64,000 bases of DNA from Heloderma charlesbogerti (lineage: Eukaryota > Chordata > Lepidosauria > Squamata > Helodermatidae), in NCBI GenBank assembly GCA_026122225.1, contig JANEZZ010002661.1, forward strand, positions 372,001 to 436,000, read 5' to 3'. Positions within the stretch are counted from its first letter, which is position 1, and the number at the start of each line of letters is the position of its first letter. The translations under genes were made by a program, and so were the position numbers. Of this stretch, positions 21,431-32,394 are shown piece after piece. The notes under the pieces were generated by a model, which did no database searches, had not been told where the DNA came from, and saw nothing but the letters and a program-made list of their open reading frames with translations.

Positions 21431-22490
21431 CAGTTGTAGAAATTGTGATAATTATAATTTGTATAATAATAAGTTGTATATACCTGTGATACAGATGCCT
21501 CTGTTATCTACCAGTATATGTACAACTGTATTCATATGTATAATTATAATGTTCTAACAACCCTATTCTAAATAGATTACCAACACTCACTACGTTGTTG
21601 TGTTTCCATATTGTTACAATATCATATTAGTATAACCTGACTCACTTACAGTTGTGTGTTTGTTTGCTAATTTCCTATAGATTACATACATACATAAGAA
21701 GTGTGCACTGACCCCCCACCCCACTTCAACTCACACCCCGATTCAGCGTTTTCGAAAATATCCCACTTCTGCTCTGGCCAATTTATAGTTGGACCATTTC
21801 AGCTCAGCACCAAACCTGAGTCAATGTTTGGAAAATGAGTCTTTATGTTTCCAGCTGACTACCATGGGAAATTAGGAAAAAACCTGTAACTTTTTTCTCT
21901 TGGTCAGAACTGAATGATAATTTCAGGCATAGTAGCCCCTTAGAACGGGATTATACCTGCCATGTGTCAGAAAAATAGGTGTGGGGTTTATATTTTGATT
22001 TTCTTTTAAAGGGAACGGCCAATAACATCTTTATTACTTGGAAGAATTGGATAAAATTGTCAGGATTCATTGCCCCATCAGAGGAGATCCTGTCTGCCAA
22101 ATTTCTGAATGATAGCCACAGGGATTTTTGTGCAAGGGTGGCCTTGACATTTTTAGGTCTCCAAAAGAGGACATACTTATCTCCCTATTTTCCTTGTGGA
22201 CCATTGTTCTGAAAATTACAGACTGCCTACAGTTGTCCCTAAGTAAGAAACCAGAAAAGTTTCAGAAGGATAAGTGCAGCAGTTCATGTGGAAGGGGAGT
22301 TCTCCAATTTGGGGGAGGGAGTGATTTGCTTTCCCTTCCCTTCACCCTTCCCCAATAGTTTTTGGGTAAGTTTATATAAAAATGCACAGGTCATTAGAGG
22401 TGTCCCCCAGGCAAGAAACCTGCATGAAGGATATACATGCATGCAAATTTAGAAATACTAGAATTTATTTACATTTCACCAATGTTAGCA
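21431..22490. other. Unannotated sequence
   Basis: AT-rich at first, then mixed. No gene or repeat family recognised. Confidence 0.35.
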
Positions 22491-22636
22491 GCAGGGGAAC
22501 ATGGGTGGGAAAGTGCTATTGCACTTGTGTCCTGCTTGTGGGTTTCCAATGGGCATCTGGTTGGCCACTGTGTGAACAGAATGCTGGACTAGATGGACCT
22601 TGGTCTGATGCAGCATGGCTCTTTTTATGTTCTTAA
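22491..22636 (+). repeat. SINE-type repeat, 'GAACATGGGTGGG' family, copy 1
   Basis: Reads GGGGAACATGGGTGGGAAAG, then CCTGCTTGTGGGTTTCC, GGTTGGCCACTGTG, AATGCTGGACTAGATGGACC and ends TTTTTATGTTCTTAAA. A second copy with the same full order is at 31240-31384. The CTAGATGGACC...GGTCTGA part is shared with the tRNA-headed SINEs at 23326-23522 and 62165-62372, so they probably share a LINE-derived 3' domain. Squamate genomes are rich in this repeat. Confidence 0.75.
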
Positions 22637-23325
22637 ATAGAGAGTGCCTCTGAGCATGTGCAGAATGTTTTTCTTTCACCACTGCACACTTACATTCTCC
22701 CCCTACCAATTCTATTCCCCTCCATGCAACCATCCCTCCTCATCCTACCATCCTCCAGCATCTCTTCATAAAAACAGAATTCTTGTTTTGTGCAACTCTC
22801 CTCTACCTCCTCCTTGTTATGCACAAGCTCTCATTGTATCTTCCTCCCCATAACTTCATTTGTGCCAAGACTTCACCAGGATTCAGCCAATGAGTCTGTT
22901 TTCAAAACTAGGGTTAAGTTACGGAGAAGCTCTGAGCATGAACTAAGTGCCTTTCCCTCACCACTGAAGCTAGAGTTCATGCAACCCCCCCCCCCCCCGC
23001 AACACACACACAACTGACAAAACATGCATAGGACTGAGCTGAGAGGGTAGTCAATGCATTAGATGGAATTGGGTAGGCACTGTATTAAGCCTGCAGTACC
23101 ATGTTCACAACTCAGGATTTATTTCTGAGTAAACATGCAGAACATCAAGGTGCAAATCTCCCTACAAAAGTAACTTGTGCTGGAATCCCATGCACATTTC
23201 TCTTGAGGCAAAGCCTCATTAAACATAATGGGGCTTCTGAGTAGGCATACTTGGGATTGTATAAATGAGCAGTATTTATCTCCCCTCCACTTAAAAAACA
23301 AAGCCCAAACTCAAGCTTTCTGTTC
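22637..23325. other. Unannotated sequence with a C run
   Basis: No gene. A C run followed by CA repeats lies at about 22984-23011. Confidence 0.35.
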
Positions 23326-23522
23326 ATAGTAACATAAGAAGCTGCCTTATACTGAGTCAGACCCTGGGTCCATCTAGCCCAGTATTGTTGACACTCATTG
23401 GGAGCAGCGGCTCTCCAGGGTTCAAGCAGGATTCTTTCCTAGCCCTACCTGGAGATGCTGGGATTGAACCTGGGACCTTCTGCACACCAAGCAAGTGCTC
23501 TGCCACTGAGCTACAGCCCTTC
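23326..23522 (-). repeat. tRNA-derived SINE (squamate type)
   Basis: On the minus strand the head reads GGGCTGTAGCTCAGTGGCAG (A-box GCTCAGTGG) and the B-box is GGTTCAATCCC (about 23462-23473). The body CATCTCCAGGTAGGGCTAGG and the end AGGCAGCTTCTTATGTTAC follow. The same element in plus orientation is at 62165-62372. RNA polymerase III boxes come from a tRNA; this is a transposed copy, not a tRNA gene. Confidence 0.88.
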
Positions 23523-24185
23523 CTATTGCTGGATAATGGCAACTGACAAACAAAACAGCCCAAGATTTGTTTCTCTGCAACCATGTGAACCCACTCTTCT
23601 TAAATGCTTGAGTGAGAAGGAGAAAAACCAACCCTCTTGTCTGTTTGTATAAAGTCAAATAGAGTTCAGAACTTCTCTTGCCCACCGAAGAGAATTCCAT
23701 TTAAGAATTCCCCAAGATATGCCCTGGGTGGAATAAAGAAGAGAAAGAAAGAACAGGATAGGGGGAGGAAGAAGAAAAGAAGAATGGTGATTGGAAGTGC
23801 ATTGGGGTGAAGGGTAGAGAAAAAAGAGCCAAGTGGCTCCTTACAGAGAGGTACTTCAGAGGAATTTGGGAGGCTGTGGAGGGTTTGTAAGGATTACATG
23901 TACTTAAATTAACTTTATGAGGTGAGGTGGCTAAGGGCTTTTTCTAGCTTTTTTAAAACTGTAGAACCTATTTAAAAGCCTCAGCAGTTTCTCAATCATG
24001 ACGCCACATAGTCCTAACCCTCCCTTTGGGATTATTTGAGTCCTACAGCTATTTAGGAGAAATTAAAGTGGAGGGGGAGAAAGAAGTTTGTGGAGGCTTA
24101 TTGGATCCTTTGCTGTACTGAAGCTACTAAACTTCTGCAGAAGCCAAAGTTTCCAATTTGGGGTAGTAAAATCAGATGTGGTGTG
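23523..24185. other. Unannotated sequence
   Basis: Purine-rich around 23720-23800 (GAAGAAGAAAAGAAGAA). No gene or family recognised. Confidence 0.35.
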
Positions 24186-24417
24186 AAATACCAGTATTTC
24201 ACATGGAGATCTTTCTTCCCTTTCTTCTCCCTCTTCAAAATGTCATTGCAAGCAAGCTCCCAACAGTGGGCATGGAAGAGCAGAAAAGTAGGGGGAGAGT
24301 AAAATACCAGTATTTCACATGGAGCGCTTTCTTCCCTTTAAAATTTCATTGCAAGCAAGCTCCCAACTGTGGGCATGAAAAAGCAGAAAAGTAGGGGGAG
24401 AGAGGGTTTTTTGCACC
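24186..24417. repeat. Tandem duplication, ~116-bp unit
   Basis: AAATACCAGTATTTCACATG starts at 24186 and again at 24302, and the following text (CATTGCAAGCAAGCTCCCAA, GTAGGGGGAGAG) also occurs twice in the same order. Two units, slightly diverged. ACCAGTATTTCACATGG does not recur elsewhere in the window. Confidence 0.88.
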
Positions 24418-24794
24418 TCAAAAAAACCCCCTACACCAGAGATTAGGGATAGTGACCTCCTAATGGTCACCTTAAACACCTTCTGATTAGGATCTCTAAT
24501 CTCCTGTACGGCTTGACAGTTTTTTACTTTTTGTTTTAGTCTTTGAGAAAAAGAAAATTTATGCATGGCTAGCACAAAAGCCACTGGACCTAACTGCCTG
24601 AAATTTGGCAGGTTCAGTCAGCTCTATAGGGGCTGCCAGGTCTCCAAATTCCATAAACTTATGTGGAAGCACAAAAAAAAATTATAGCTCTTTACTCTGA
24701 CAGATTTTCTGGAAAAAAGCAGATTTTACCTGTGGCTAGCACAAAAGCCACTGGACCTAACTGTCTGAACTTTGTCAGGCTCAGTCACCTCCAT

Positions 24795-26884
24795 GTTGTT
24801 GTTGTTGTTGTTCAGTCGTTAAGTCATGTCCAACTCTTCATGACCTCATGGACCACAGCACGCCAGGCCCTCCTGTCCTCCGCTCTCTCCCAGAGTGTGC
24901 TCAAGTTCATATTCATTGTATCGGTGATGCTATCTAGCCATCTCATCCTCTGCCATCCCCTTCTCCTTTTGTCTTCAATCTTTCCCAGCATCAGGGTCTT
25001 TTCCAGTGAGTTTTCTCTTCGCATTAGGTGGCCAAAATATTTGAGCTTCAGCTTCAGTATCTGTCCTTCTAATGAGCAGACAGGGTTGATTTCCTTTAGG
25101 AGTGACTGATTTGACCTCCATGCAGTCCAGGGGACTTGTAAGAGTCTTCTCCAGCACCACAGTTCGAAAGCATCAATTCTTCAGCACTTAGCCTTCCTTA
25201 TAGTCTAGCTCTCACAGCCATACGTTGCTACTGGGAAAACCATAGCTTTGATTATACGAATCTTTGTCGGCAAGGTGATGTCTCTGCTTCTTACTCTGCT
25301 GTCTAGGTTTGCCATAGCTTTCCTCCCAAGGAGCAAGCGTCTTTTAATTTCATGGGTACAGTCACCATCTGCTGTGATCTTGGAGCCCAAGAAAATAAAA
25401 TCTGTCACTTCTTCCATTTCTTCCCCTTCTATATGCCAGGAAGTGATGGGGCCAGATGCCATGATCATAGTTTTTTTAATGTTGAGTTTCAAGCCAGCTT
25501 TTGCACTCTCCACTTTCACAATCAACAAGAGGCTCTTTAGCTCCTCTTCACTTTCTGCCATTAGAGTGGTATCGTCTGCGTATCTGAGGTTGTTGATAAT
25601 TCTCCCGGCAGTCTTAATTCCAACCTGTGATTCATCCAACCCGGCGTTTCTCATGATGTACTCTGCATATAAATTAAATAAGCAGGGCGACAATATACAG
25701 TCTAGTTGTACTCCCTTCCCAATTTTGAACCAATTGGTTGTTCCATGTCCGGTTCTTACTTTTGCTTCTTGACCCTCGTACAGGTTTCTCAGGAGACAGG
25801 TAAGGTGGTCTGGTACTCCCATCTCTTTAAGAATTTGCCATAGTTTGTTGTGATCCACACAATCAAAGGCTTTAGCGTAGTCAATGAAGCAGAAATAGAC
25901 ATTTTTCTGGAATTCTCTTGCTTTCTCCATGATCCAGCGAATGTTGGCGATTTGATCTCTAGTTCCTCTGTCTCTTCGAAACCCAGCTTGTACTTCTGGT
26001 AGTTCTCGGTTCACATACTGCTGAAGCCTAGCTTGTAGGATTTTGAGCATAACCTTGCTGGCATGTGAAATGAGCGCAATTGTACGGTAGTTGGAACACT
26101 CTTTGGCGTTGCCCTTCTTTGGAATTGGAATGTAAACTGACCTTTTCCAGTTTTGTGGCCACTGTTGATTGTTCCAAATTTGTTGGCAGACTGAGTGCAG
26201 CACTTTAACAGCATCATCTTTTAGGATCTTAAATAGCTCAGCTGGAATACTGTCATCTCCGCCAGCTTTGTTGTTCGTAATGCTTCCTAAGGCCCACTTG
26301 ACTTCACTCTCTAGGATGTCCGGCTCAAGTTCAGTGACCACAGTATCATGGCTATAAGGGACATTCAGATCTTTCCTGTATAGTTCTTCTATGTATTCTT
26401 TGCACCTCTTCTTAATCTCACCTTCTTCTGTTAGGTCCCTGCCTTCTTTGTCCTTTATCATGCCCGTCTTTGCACAAAACTTTCCCTTGAGATCTCCGAT
26501 TTTCTTGAAGAGATCTCTAGTCTTTCTCATTCTATTGTTTTCCTCAATTTCTTTGCATTGTTCATTTAAGACGGCCTTCTTGTCTCTCCTTGCTATTCTC
26601 TGGAACTCTGCATTCAGTTGGATATATCTTCCCCTTTCTCCATTGCTTTTTGCTTCCCTTCTTTCCTCAGCTACTTGTAAAGCCTCATCGGACAGCCACT
26701 TTGCTTTCTTGCATTTCTTTTTCTTTGAGATGGATTGAGTTGCTGCCTCCTGAACAATGTTACGGACCTCCGTCCATAGTTCCTCAGGTGCTCTGTCTAT
26801 CAGGTCTAATCCCTTAAATCTATTCCTCACCTCCACTGTATATTCATAAGGGATATGATTTAGGTCATACCTGAATGGTTTAGT
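24795..26884 (-). mobile_element. BovB (RTE clade) LINE, 5'-truncated
   Basis: The minus strand carries the second half of a BovB element: it starts within the linker between endonuclease and reverse transcriptase (at PFRYDLNHIPYEYTVEVRNR) and runs to the 3' end, seen on the plus strand as a (GTT)n run and TTCAGTCGTTAAGTCATG. BovB is a LINE known from ruminants and squamates, spread between them by horizontal transfer. It inserted into the ~165-bp tandem repeat; at most two bases (TG) are duplicated at the junction. Confidence 0.95.
24824..26880 (-). pseudogene. BovB reverse transcriptase, truncated copy
   Basis: From 26880 down, a long frame encodes the region before and including reverse transcriptase: KKKKCKKAKWLSDEALQVAE, the RT motifs PEVQAGFRRDRGTRDQIA, FCFIDYAKAFDCVDH, and the catalytic LRYADDTTLM (YADD at 25571-25582). 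Compared with the second BovB copy, GVRQGCILSP is changed to GVQLDCILSP, which touches the conserved QG before the RT core and may weaken activity. A stop at 25205-25207 (TGG to TAG in GCESWT) cuts off the C terminus, whose remnants (RRRGWQRMRWLDSI) continue to 24824. The endonuclease domain is absent through 5' truncation. Confidence 0.93.
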
Positions 26885-27261
26885 GGGGCTGCCAGGTCCC
26901 CCAATTCCATGCACTTTTGTGGAAGCATTAAAAAATACAGCTCTTTGCTTTGACACATTTTTTTGAAAATAGCAAAATTTACCTGTGACTAGAAAAAAAA
27001 GCCACTGGAGCAAAATCCCTGAAATTGGGCAGGTTCAATAAGCTCCATGGGGGCTACCACGTCTCCAACTTTCATGTATTTATCACACAAACTAAAAAAG
27101 ATATGGACGTTTCTGTTTTCCAATACAAGTCAATGGGAAAATATTAAAAAAAAATGGCAATTAGGACAGCTCAAAAGATCTGGGGCCTGTGCCCAGGTAG
27201 GCGTTCTCTAATGACACCCCTGACCTATAATCAACTTATGACTACTGTTGTGTCACATTGA

Positions 27262-27611
27262 CTGGGTTCACATGATTGGGGAAGGAAAATAAGCCATTGT
27301 ACTTTATTTTCCCTCCCCACATGTGCCAGTTACATGCTGAGTCATTACCATAATTACCCTGCGGGGCACTGTTTGTCATGTCATCCAAACCCGGTGAGGG
27401 TGCGCAGTGGGTGGATTTACAAACCACCCCACAAACCACGGCTTGTTCTAGGGTTGTGGGATGGTTTGGAACCCTTGCTGGGTTCGGACAACACGACAAA
27501 CTGCACCCAGTGAGGGTAATTATGGTAATGATACTGCACATGACTGGCACATGCAGGACAGGAAAATAAGCTATGATGGCTTATTTTCCTTCCCTGGTCG
27601 TGCGAACCCAG
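27262..27611. mobile_element. Foldback element with CTGGGTTC ends
   Basis: The ends CTGGGTTCACATGATTGGGG and CCTGGTCGTGCGAACCCAG are inverted, and the next ~70 bp on each side also pair (GGAAAATAAGCCAT with ATGGCTTATTTTCC; TAATTACCCT with AGGGTAATTA). An inner palindrome (ACCCCACAAACC with GGTTGTGGGATGG) and an internal copy of the end motif (GGGTTCGGACAACACG) lie in the middle. Same family as 11407-12013. No target duplication is clear. Confidence 0.78.
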
Positions 27612-28086
27612 CCACTGCCACCATCATGACTTTAATAAATGAGCATTTGGTTACCAGTGTATGCTGGACTAAACACCAGTAACCTCAGACTGAAGCAATG
27701 AGAAGAAGCATAAGCCTGGATGGCCTATGCATCCTCTTCCCATGCTTCCGGATCCGAAGTGGGAGATGCCTTCCCCTGCTCTCATGTTCAACAGGGCATT
27801 TAGTAGGCCAAGCAGGCAGGCAGCAACTGTCCTTTATCAACCTCACTTAAAGGTATGTAAATCAGATTTTGTAAAATCAGTCAGATCTATGTTCTCTTCT
27901 TTAGGATGCCCATGCATCCCAGTGGCAGTTTACAGGTTGTTTTGATGAAACATGACATAGCTTTCTAACACAATTCTGGCCTACTCCATCATTGAGTAAT
28001 ATACTCTGGAGAGTGAATATAAGAGTTTCAAAGGAGAACGTACGCTGGAATGTACTTTTTAAAGCTGAAGTATGATTTCTGCTTAC

Positions 28087-28245
28087 CAGAACTCTCAGAA
28101 CTGTAGTTCCCACGGTGACATTCTCAAACAGGCTGATGTTGTACAAGACTTGGCTGAAAATGGGGCGGTTGTCATTCTCATTGATGAGGTTAATCTTCAC
28201 CCGAGCGAAGCCAACATGGTCTGGCATGCTCTCATTTGCAAACAG
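28087..28245 (-). CDS. CDH23: Cadherin-23 exon (downstream of the pair)
   Basis: A 159-bp, phase 0/0 exon of 53 codons on the minus strand, preceded by a pyrimidine-rich tract and CAG acceptor (AG at 28246-28247) and followed by a GTAAGC donor (28081-28086). It encodes LFANESMPDHVGF..., the strand INLINENDNRPIFS with the calcium-binding inter-repeat linker NENDNRP, and the start of the next cadherin repeat (YNISLFENVTVGTTVL). The sequence follows human CDH23 closely in this region (around repeat EC4 into EC5). CDH23 is the large cadherin of hair-cell tip links, where calcium at these linkers stiffens the ectodomain. Differences from the mammalian form as I remember it include V where P follows FSQ. 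The neighbouring exon, 3.9 kb upstream at 32149-32298, joins in frame. The exon after it was not found in the window. Confidence 0.93.
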
Positions 28246-31239
28246 CTGAGTGGAAACAAAAGGCAAATGATGAGTATGAAGCTTAATTTGCGTGTGTTTG
28301 TTTGTTAAAGAGAAGCTCTTAATGTCCCACAAATTCTTCTGATGGGCTGTTATGACAGTAGCAAGCATTTGGCTGGCAAGTCATGCACCAGGCCTTGAAC
28401 CCAATACACCACTGAACATACATAATAGATGAGGGTTTTCACACTCAAAAGGTGATAGGTTTTCCTTGTCACTGTACCCTTTTCCAGGTAACAGCCACTG
28501 GATTTTAACATCCAGAGTCTGATACACTCCTCCTCTATTCTGGGCAACAAGGAAGTTGTATCTCAATCTTGCAAACTGAAGTATAATCTAAACCTGACTG
28601 ATACAACATCATTTAACAATCCCACCAGTAGAAACCAGAAGAAAATGTTACTGTCACTCTGACAATCTTCACTGCGTTTCTGACACACTTGCAACTTTCC
28701 AGTCCTTAGGAGGACCACTGGGCACATGTCTATCATCCACAGAATCTGGACAGTGTTTCATGCATCCCACCTTTCAATTTATTTGAAAGTACGTTTCTAA
28801 TATCCTTGGTAGGAATAAATTAGTGATGAGGGCAAATTCGGAACTGGGGTATGTTCAGAATATGAACTCAGTTTGGAAATCAAGACCCCATTATGAGCCC
28901 AACCAAATTCCCTCTGAATTTGGCCTAGTTCCCCCACTGCTTCCAAGCAAATACACCTTTCAAAGGAGCAGGGGACTCTGGCAGCAGGGAGGCTCGCTAG
29001 TGGAGACAGGAGAGACCTTACAGGCCTCTGTGTTACTGGAAATGATGCTCCTGAGAGCATGAACCCCATTTCTGATGGGGTTCATTGGATTTGCAACATT
29101 CTATGTTTCTCGATTCAAATGAACTGAACGTGCAATCATGAGAAGTCCATTAGCAGCCCTCGGGCTTTCGGTATGTATTTCCAGTGCTGTCCTTAATCCT
29201 GAACAAGCCACTCCCTTGTGCATTAATGCATAAGTCGTGGATGGTTGTGACACAAACATTAATGCCCCAAGGACTATGGCTTAAGGGCCTGCCATTGCCT
29301 TATCCTTTAACCTTCTATACCTAGGCAGGATTTAACCCAAAGATTCAAATTTCTATTTACACCTTGTAGTGCTCTGCAAAAGCAGGATTTTATTTATCCT
29401 TCCTTGCTGGCGTATAAAGGCCCCACTGTCAAGACTAACAGCAACAGAGGCTGCCAGCATGATGTTTACAGAGTTGCTTTGACTCTCCACAAATTTACAA
29501 CTCACCCAGAAACTGGGATGAAGCTCAAGCAGGCAGCTGGAAAGAGCCCCAATGCCTGATAGGTGCATTTAAACCAAAGTTTTATAGGACATAAAACTTT
29601 TATAGCTTCGAAACATAAACAGGGAGGGGTGTCCTATTTAAGCTTCTGCAGCTGGGGCCCTAAATTTTGGAAGATAAGGCTCACAGCAGATCTCTTTTCA
29701 TTTTCTTCCTCCTTTTTTGGCTAAATTTTAGTACCGTGAAAACAGACAGCACTGACTGAAGCAGCTGTGACAGCCCCTCCCTATCTGTCAATGTTTTTAT
29801 CCTGGACTCCTGACAAGAGCATTACACTATTTTGCCCCTGCACCCATCTATGCCAACCCACTTTCCTGCTATCTAATAATATGCATTTAAAAAATAAAAT
29901 AAAATAATAAGGTAGAACTTGGAATTCATGCCAGGTTTCTGTGTCATTCCCCCAGAAGTGACAAGCGAATGTCTCATTGTTTTCTGGACCCAGAGTTCCC
30001 CCTTTCAAAATTCCTGTGCCCAGTCAGTCTGGAAGATGCTGGGCCAACCTTACCATTAGGGAGATTGAGGTGGCCACCTTAGGCAGCAGATTTTGGGTGT
30101 CATGAAAGGGAAGCAAATTGTTAGTTATTCAATTTGTTGTTATTGTCTTTTACTGCCAGCAATGGGGAGAGGTGCTTGTGGGATTTCCTGCCTTGGGTGT
30201 TGAAGTAACTTGGCTGGCTTTGGGTACTATGCATCTTGACGTGAGTGTGTAGGGGGGAACGGACCATTTGCTTCTCCATCTCAAGCAGCAAAATGTTTTG
30301 GGCCAGCCCTGGTAAGATCGCTGAAACTCTGCCCATGTCTTATCTAGCACAGGCCAGTAAGATAATTCCCATTAAAGCTGGCCAATTATACAGCTATTTT
30401 CAGGGAAGGTCATAAGATGCCATGGGGGGGGGGCTTTCCACTATACTTATTGGTCCTGCTGAATCATTCCCCCATTTCCCCTCCCCCAGGATATCAGTCT
30501 CTCACGTTTAGCATCACTTCCCTTAATATGAGTACTCTTCCAAGCCACTCCTGCTATGAAAATAATAATTTAGGAGGTGTTATATCCAAGCCATATGTGC
30601 ATGCTAAGAAATCCATGATCAAACACATGATTAGATCTGGGAATATCTCCTTCATTATGAGAGTCTTGCTGAAACACTTGTATGAAGCAAAATGTTAAGT
30701 CCTAGAAGAGAAATGTTTTTGCAAGCCTTCCCTACTGCTGATTCCACAGGGCTGATTCAGGAAAGACTTTGGCCATTGAGGGCTGCTGTATTTCTACAGT
30801 CTCCATGTCTTCTGATATTTGGAAACACCAGAGGAGGCAGAAGCACCAGGAAGAAACTTAGGACCACATCAATGCTTCTTTCACTAGCAAGTTAATGCAT
30901 CATCTCCAGTGGTCATTCACAAGCTCTAGCCATCAAAGACTTCATAGACTTCAATTTTAGGACTTGTACCTTAAAATTTGCCCTGTGTTTCTGCTGTTTC
31001 AAGACATAACTGTTCCCTTTACTACTAGGTCAGTTACTTTACAGCCAAACAACCTTCAAAAGAATATCAACACATACACACATACACCACTAGTTAACAT
31101 TAAAAACCAAACTATGACTTGTTAGTTTTAGCCATATTATTTTTCAATCTGTCAATAACAGAGATAGTTCACTATAACAAAGCAAGAATCTTTGGTTCAC
31201 ACAGTGTACATAAGCAGTGAGCCTATGTACATATGTTGT

Positions 31240-31384
31240 TGGGGAACATGGGTGGGAGGGCGCTGTTGCACTCATGTCCTGCTTGTGGGTTCCCAGTTGA
31301 CAGCTGGTTGGCCGCTAAGTGAACAGAATGCTGGACTAGATGGACCCTTGGTCTGATCTAGCATGGCTCTTCTTACGTTCTTAT
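31240..31384 (+). repeat. SINE-type repeat, 'GAACATGGGTGGG' family, copy 2
   Basis: Same order as 22491-22636: GGGGAACATGGGTGGGAGGG, CCTGCTTGTGGGTTCCCAG, GGTTGGCCGCTAAGTG, AATGCTGGACTAGATGGACC, TCTTCTTACGTTCTTATG. It sits in the CDH23 intron in antisense orientation to the gene. Confidence 0.75.
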
Positions 31385-31954
31385 GAATCTGCAAATACTA
31401 TCTACAGGGTACCTCCAACTGAACATGGAGACAGATTTTTATTTTTAATGGCAGTGCTTGTACAAGTCATCCCTGTAATGAACATAAAAGCCTGGAAGGT
31501 GTTATAACTAAGTTTGATGGCAACAATCCCAGGATATATTCAGCAAAAGGTCCAATGCACGCACAAGCTCCATACAGCTGTGCTCCATTAAGCATCTGCC
31601 TATTCTGGCACAGGTATCACATGACCTTATTCCACCACTGCTTGTCCTATGGCACAGGGACCATAAAACTTATGGAGATACACAAACTGCATTTTAACAA
31701 CTTCACATAAAGTAGCACACCTGGAGAGGAATGAAATGGGACATCCACATCTTAAAACAGATGGTTGGGGGAAAAAGAATCTTAGAGGGACAAAGGAAAA
31801 GAACTTAGAAATGGGTTGAAAACTTATTTGCTAAGAAAGGGAAGAAGGGTGGGATGTTTATCTAAATTGGTCCAGTAGGATGGAAGCATGTATACAGCAA
31901 TATTTATGGATAGGCAACTTCATAGATATCTTTAACTTTAAACAGGTGTTATTA

Positions 31955-32073
31955 GTGGCTGTAGCATAATGGCCAAGAGTGTGGGCTGGCCAGCTACTAT
32001 TCTGTCCATCTCAGCTCCTGCATCTGTAAAATGGGATAATAATACTTGTCCACCTTTCCATAATGTAGGTGGA
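31955..32073 (+). repeat. MIR-like SINE with internal deletion
   Basis: GTGGCTGTAGCATAATGGCC (tRNA-like head with box A) is joined after about 50 bp to CATCTGTAAAATGGGATAAT, the MIR core/tail junction text. The B-box part is missing, so the element is internally deleted. Its right end lies roughly 75 bp from the 5' splice site of the CDH23 exon at 32149-32298 (plus-strand view). Confidence 0.72.
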
Positions 32074-32148
32074 TGCTATCCAACCAACTTCAGTCCTTTC
32101 TCTACCCCATCTACCCAAGTTGTCCATACACCTTTCAAGAATTCTTAC

Positions 32149-32298
32149 AGAAAATTCATAGCGAGGGATTGTCTCAAAATCCAGCGGCACTGCGACTCTA
32201 ATCCGGATGTCTGCCTTTCCTTGAATTGAAGTTGGGGAGATGATAAAATGACTGGAGTTGTTTCCCACAAGGTAAATTTCAAAAACACTGTTGAGCCC
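32149..32298 (-). CDS. CDH23: Cadherin-23 exon (upstream of the pair)
   Basis: A 150-bp, phase 0/0 exon of 50 codons on the minus strand, with the acceptor TTTGTTGTTTCTTCAG (AG at 32299-32300) and the donor GTAAGA (32143-32148). It begins GLNSVFEIYLVGNN and runs through SHFIISPTSIQGKADIRIRV to PLDFETIPRYEFS, the second half of a cadherin repeat (EC4 by comparison with mammalian CDH23); the LDFE motif stands for the LDRE calcium-binding motif found in most repeats. It joins in frame to LFANES of the next exon, which completes the repeat. The protein forms the upper part of the inner-ear tip link with PCDH15. The preceding exon was not found in the 31.7 kb up to the window end, which fits the very long introns of this gene. 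Confidence 0.93.
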
Positions 32299-32394
32299 CT
32301 GAAGAAACAACAAAGACAGAAACATTAAAACGCAATGAACCTGAATTGATTGATCATGTGCAGAAGCAAACCACCCATAATAAACACATTAACA

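Larger units (their letters stand above)
24571..27045. repeat. ~165-bp tandem repeat array, split by a BovB insertion
   Basis: AGCACAAAAGCCACTGGACC begins units at 24571 and 24738 (167 bp apart); a third diverged unit begins at about 26991 on the other side of the BovB. Shared text includes GGGGCTGCCAGGTC, AATTCCAT..., TGTGGAAGCA and ATTTTACCTGTG. The second unit is cut after CAGTCACCTCCATG and resumes with GGGGCTGCCAGGTCCCC at about 26886. The unit is not assigned to a family. Confidence 0.82.
28246..32148 (-). other. CDH23: CDH23 intron (phase 0)
   Basis: 3903 bp with GT (32147-32148) and AG (28246-28247) on the minus strand. It contains the SINE-type repeat at 31240-31384 and the MIR-like SINE at 31955-32073 near its 5' splice site. 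The stretch 28800-29110 has a purine-rich, hAT-like look but was not resolved. Confidence 0.85.

Noticed and set aside
1..28086. Further CDH23 exons downstream of the pair
   Set aside because: I looked for the next repeat's LDVNDN-type linker on the minus strand and found none; short exons could still be missed.
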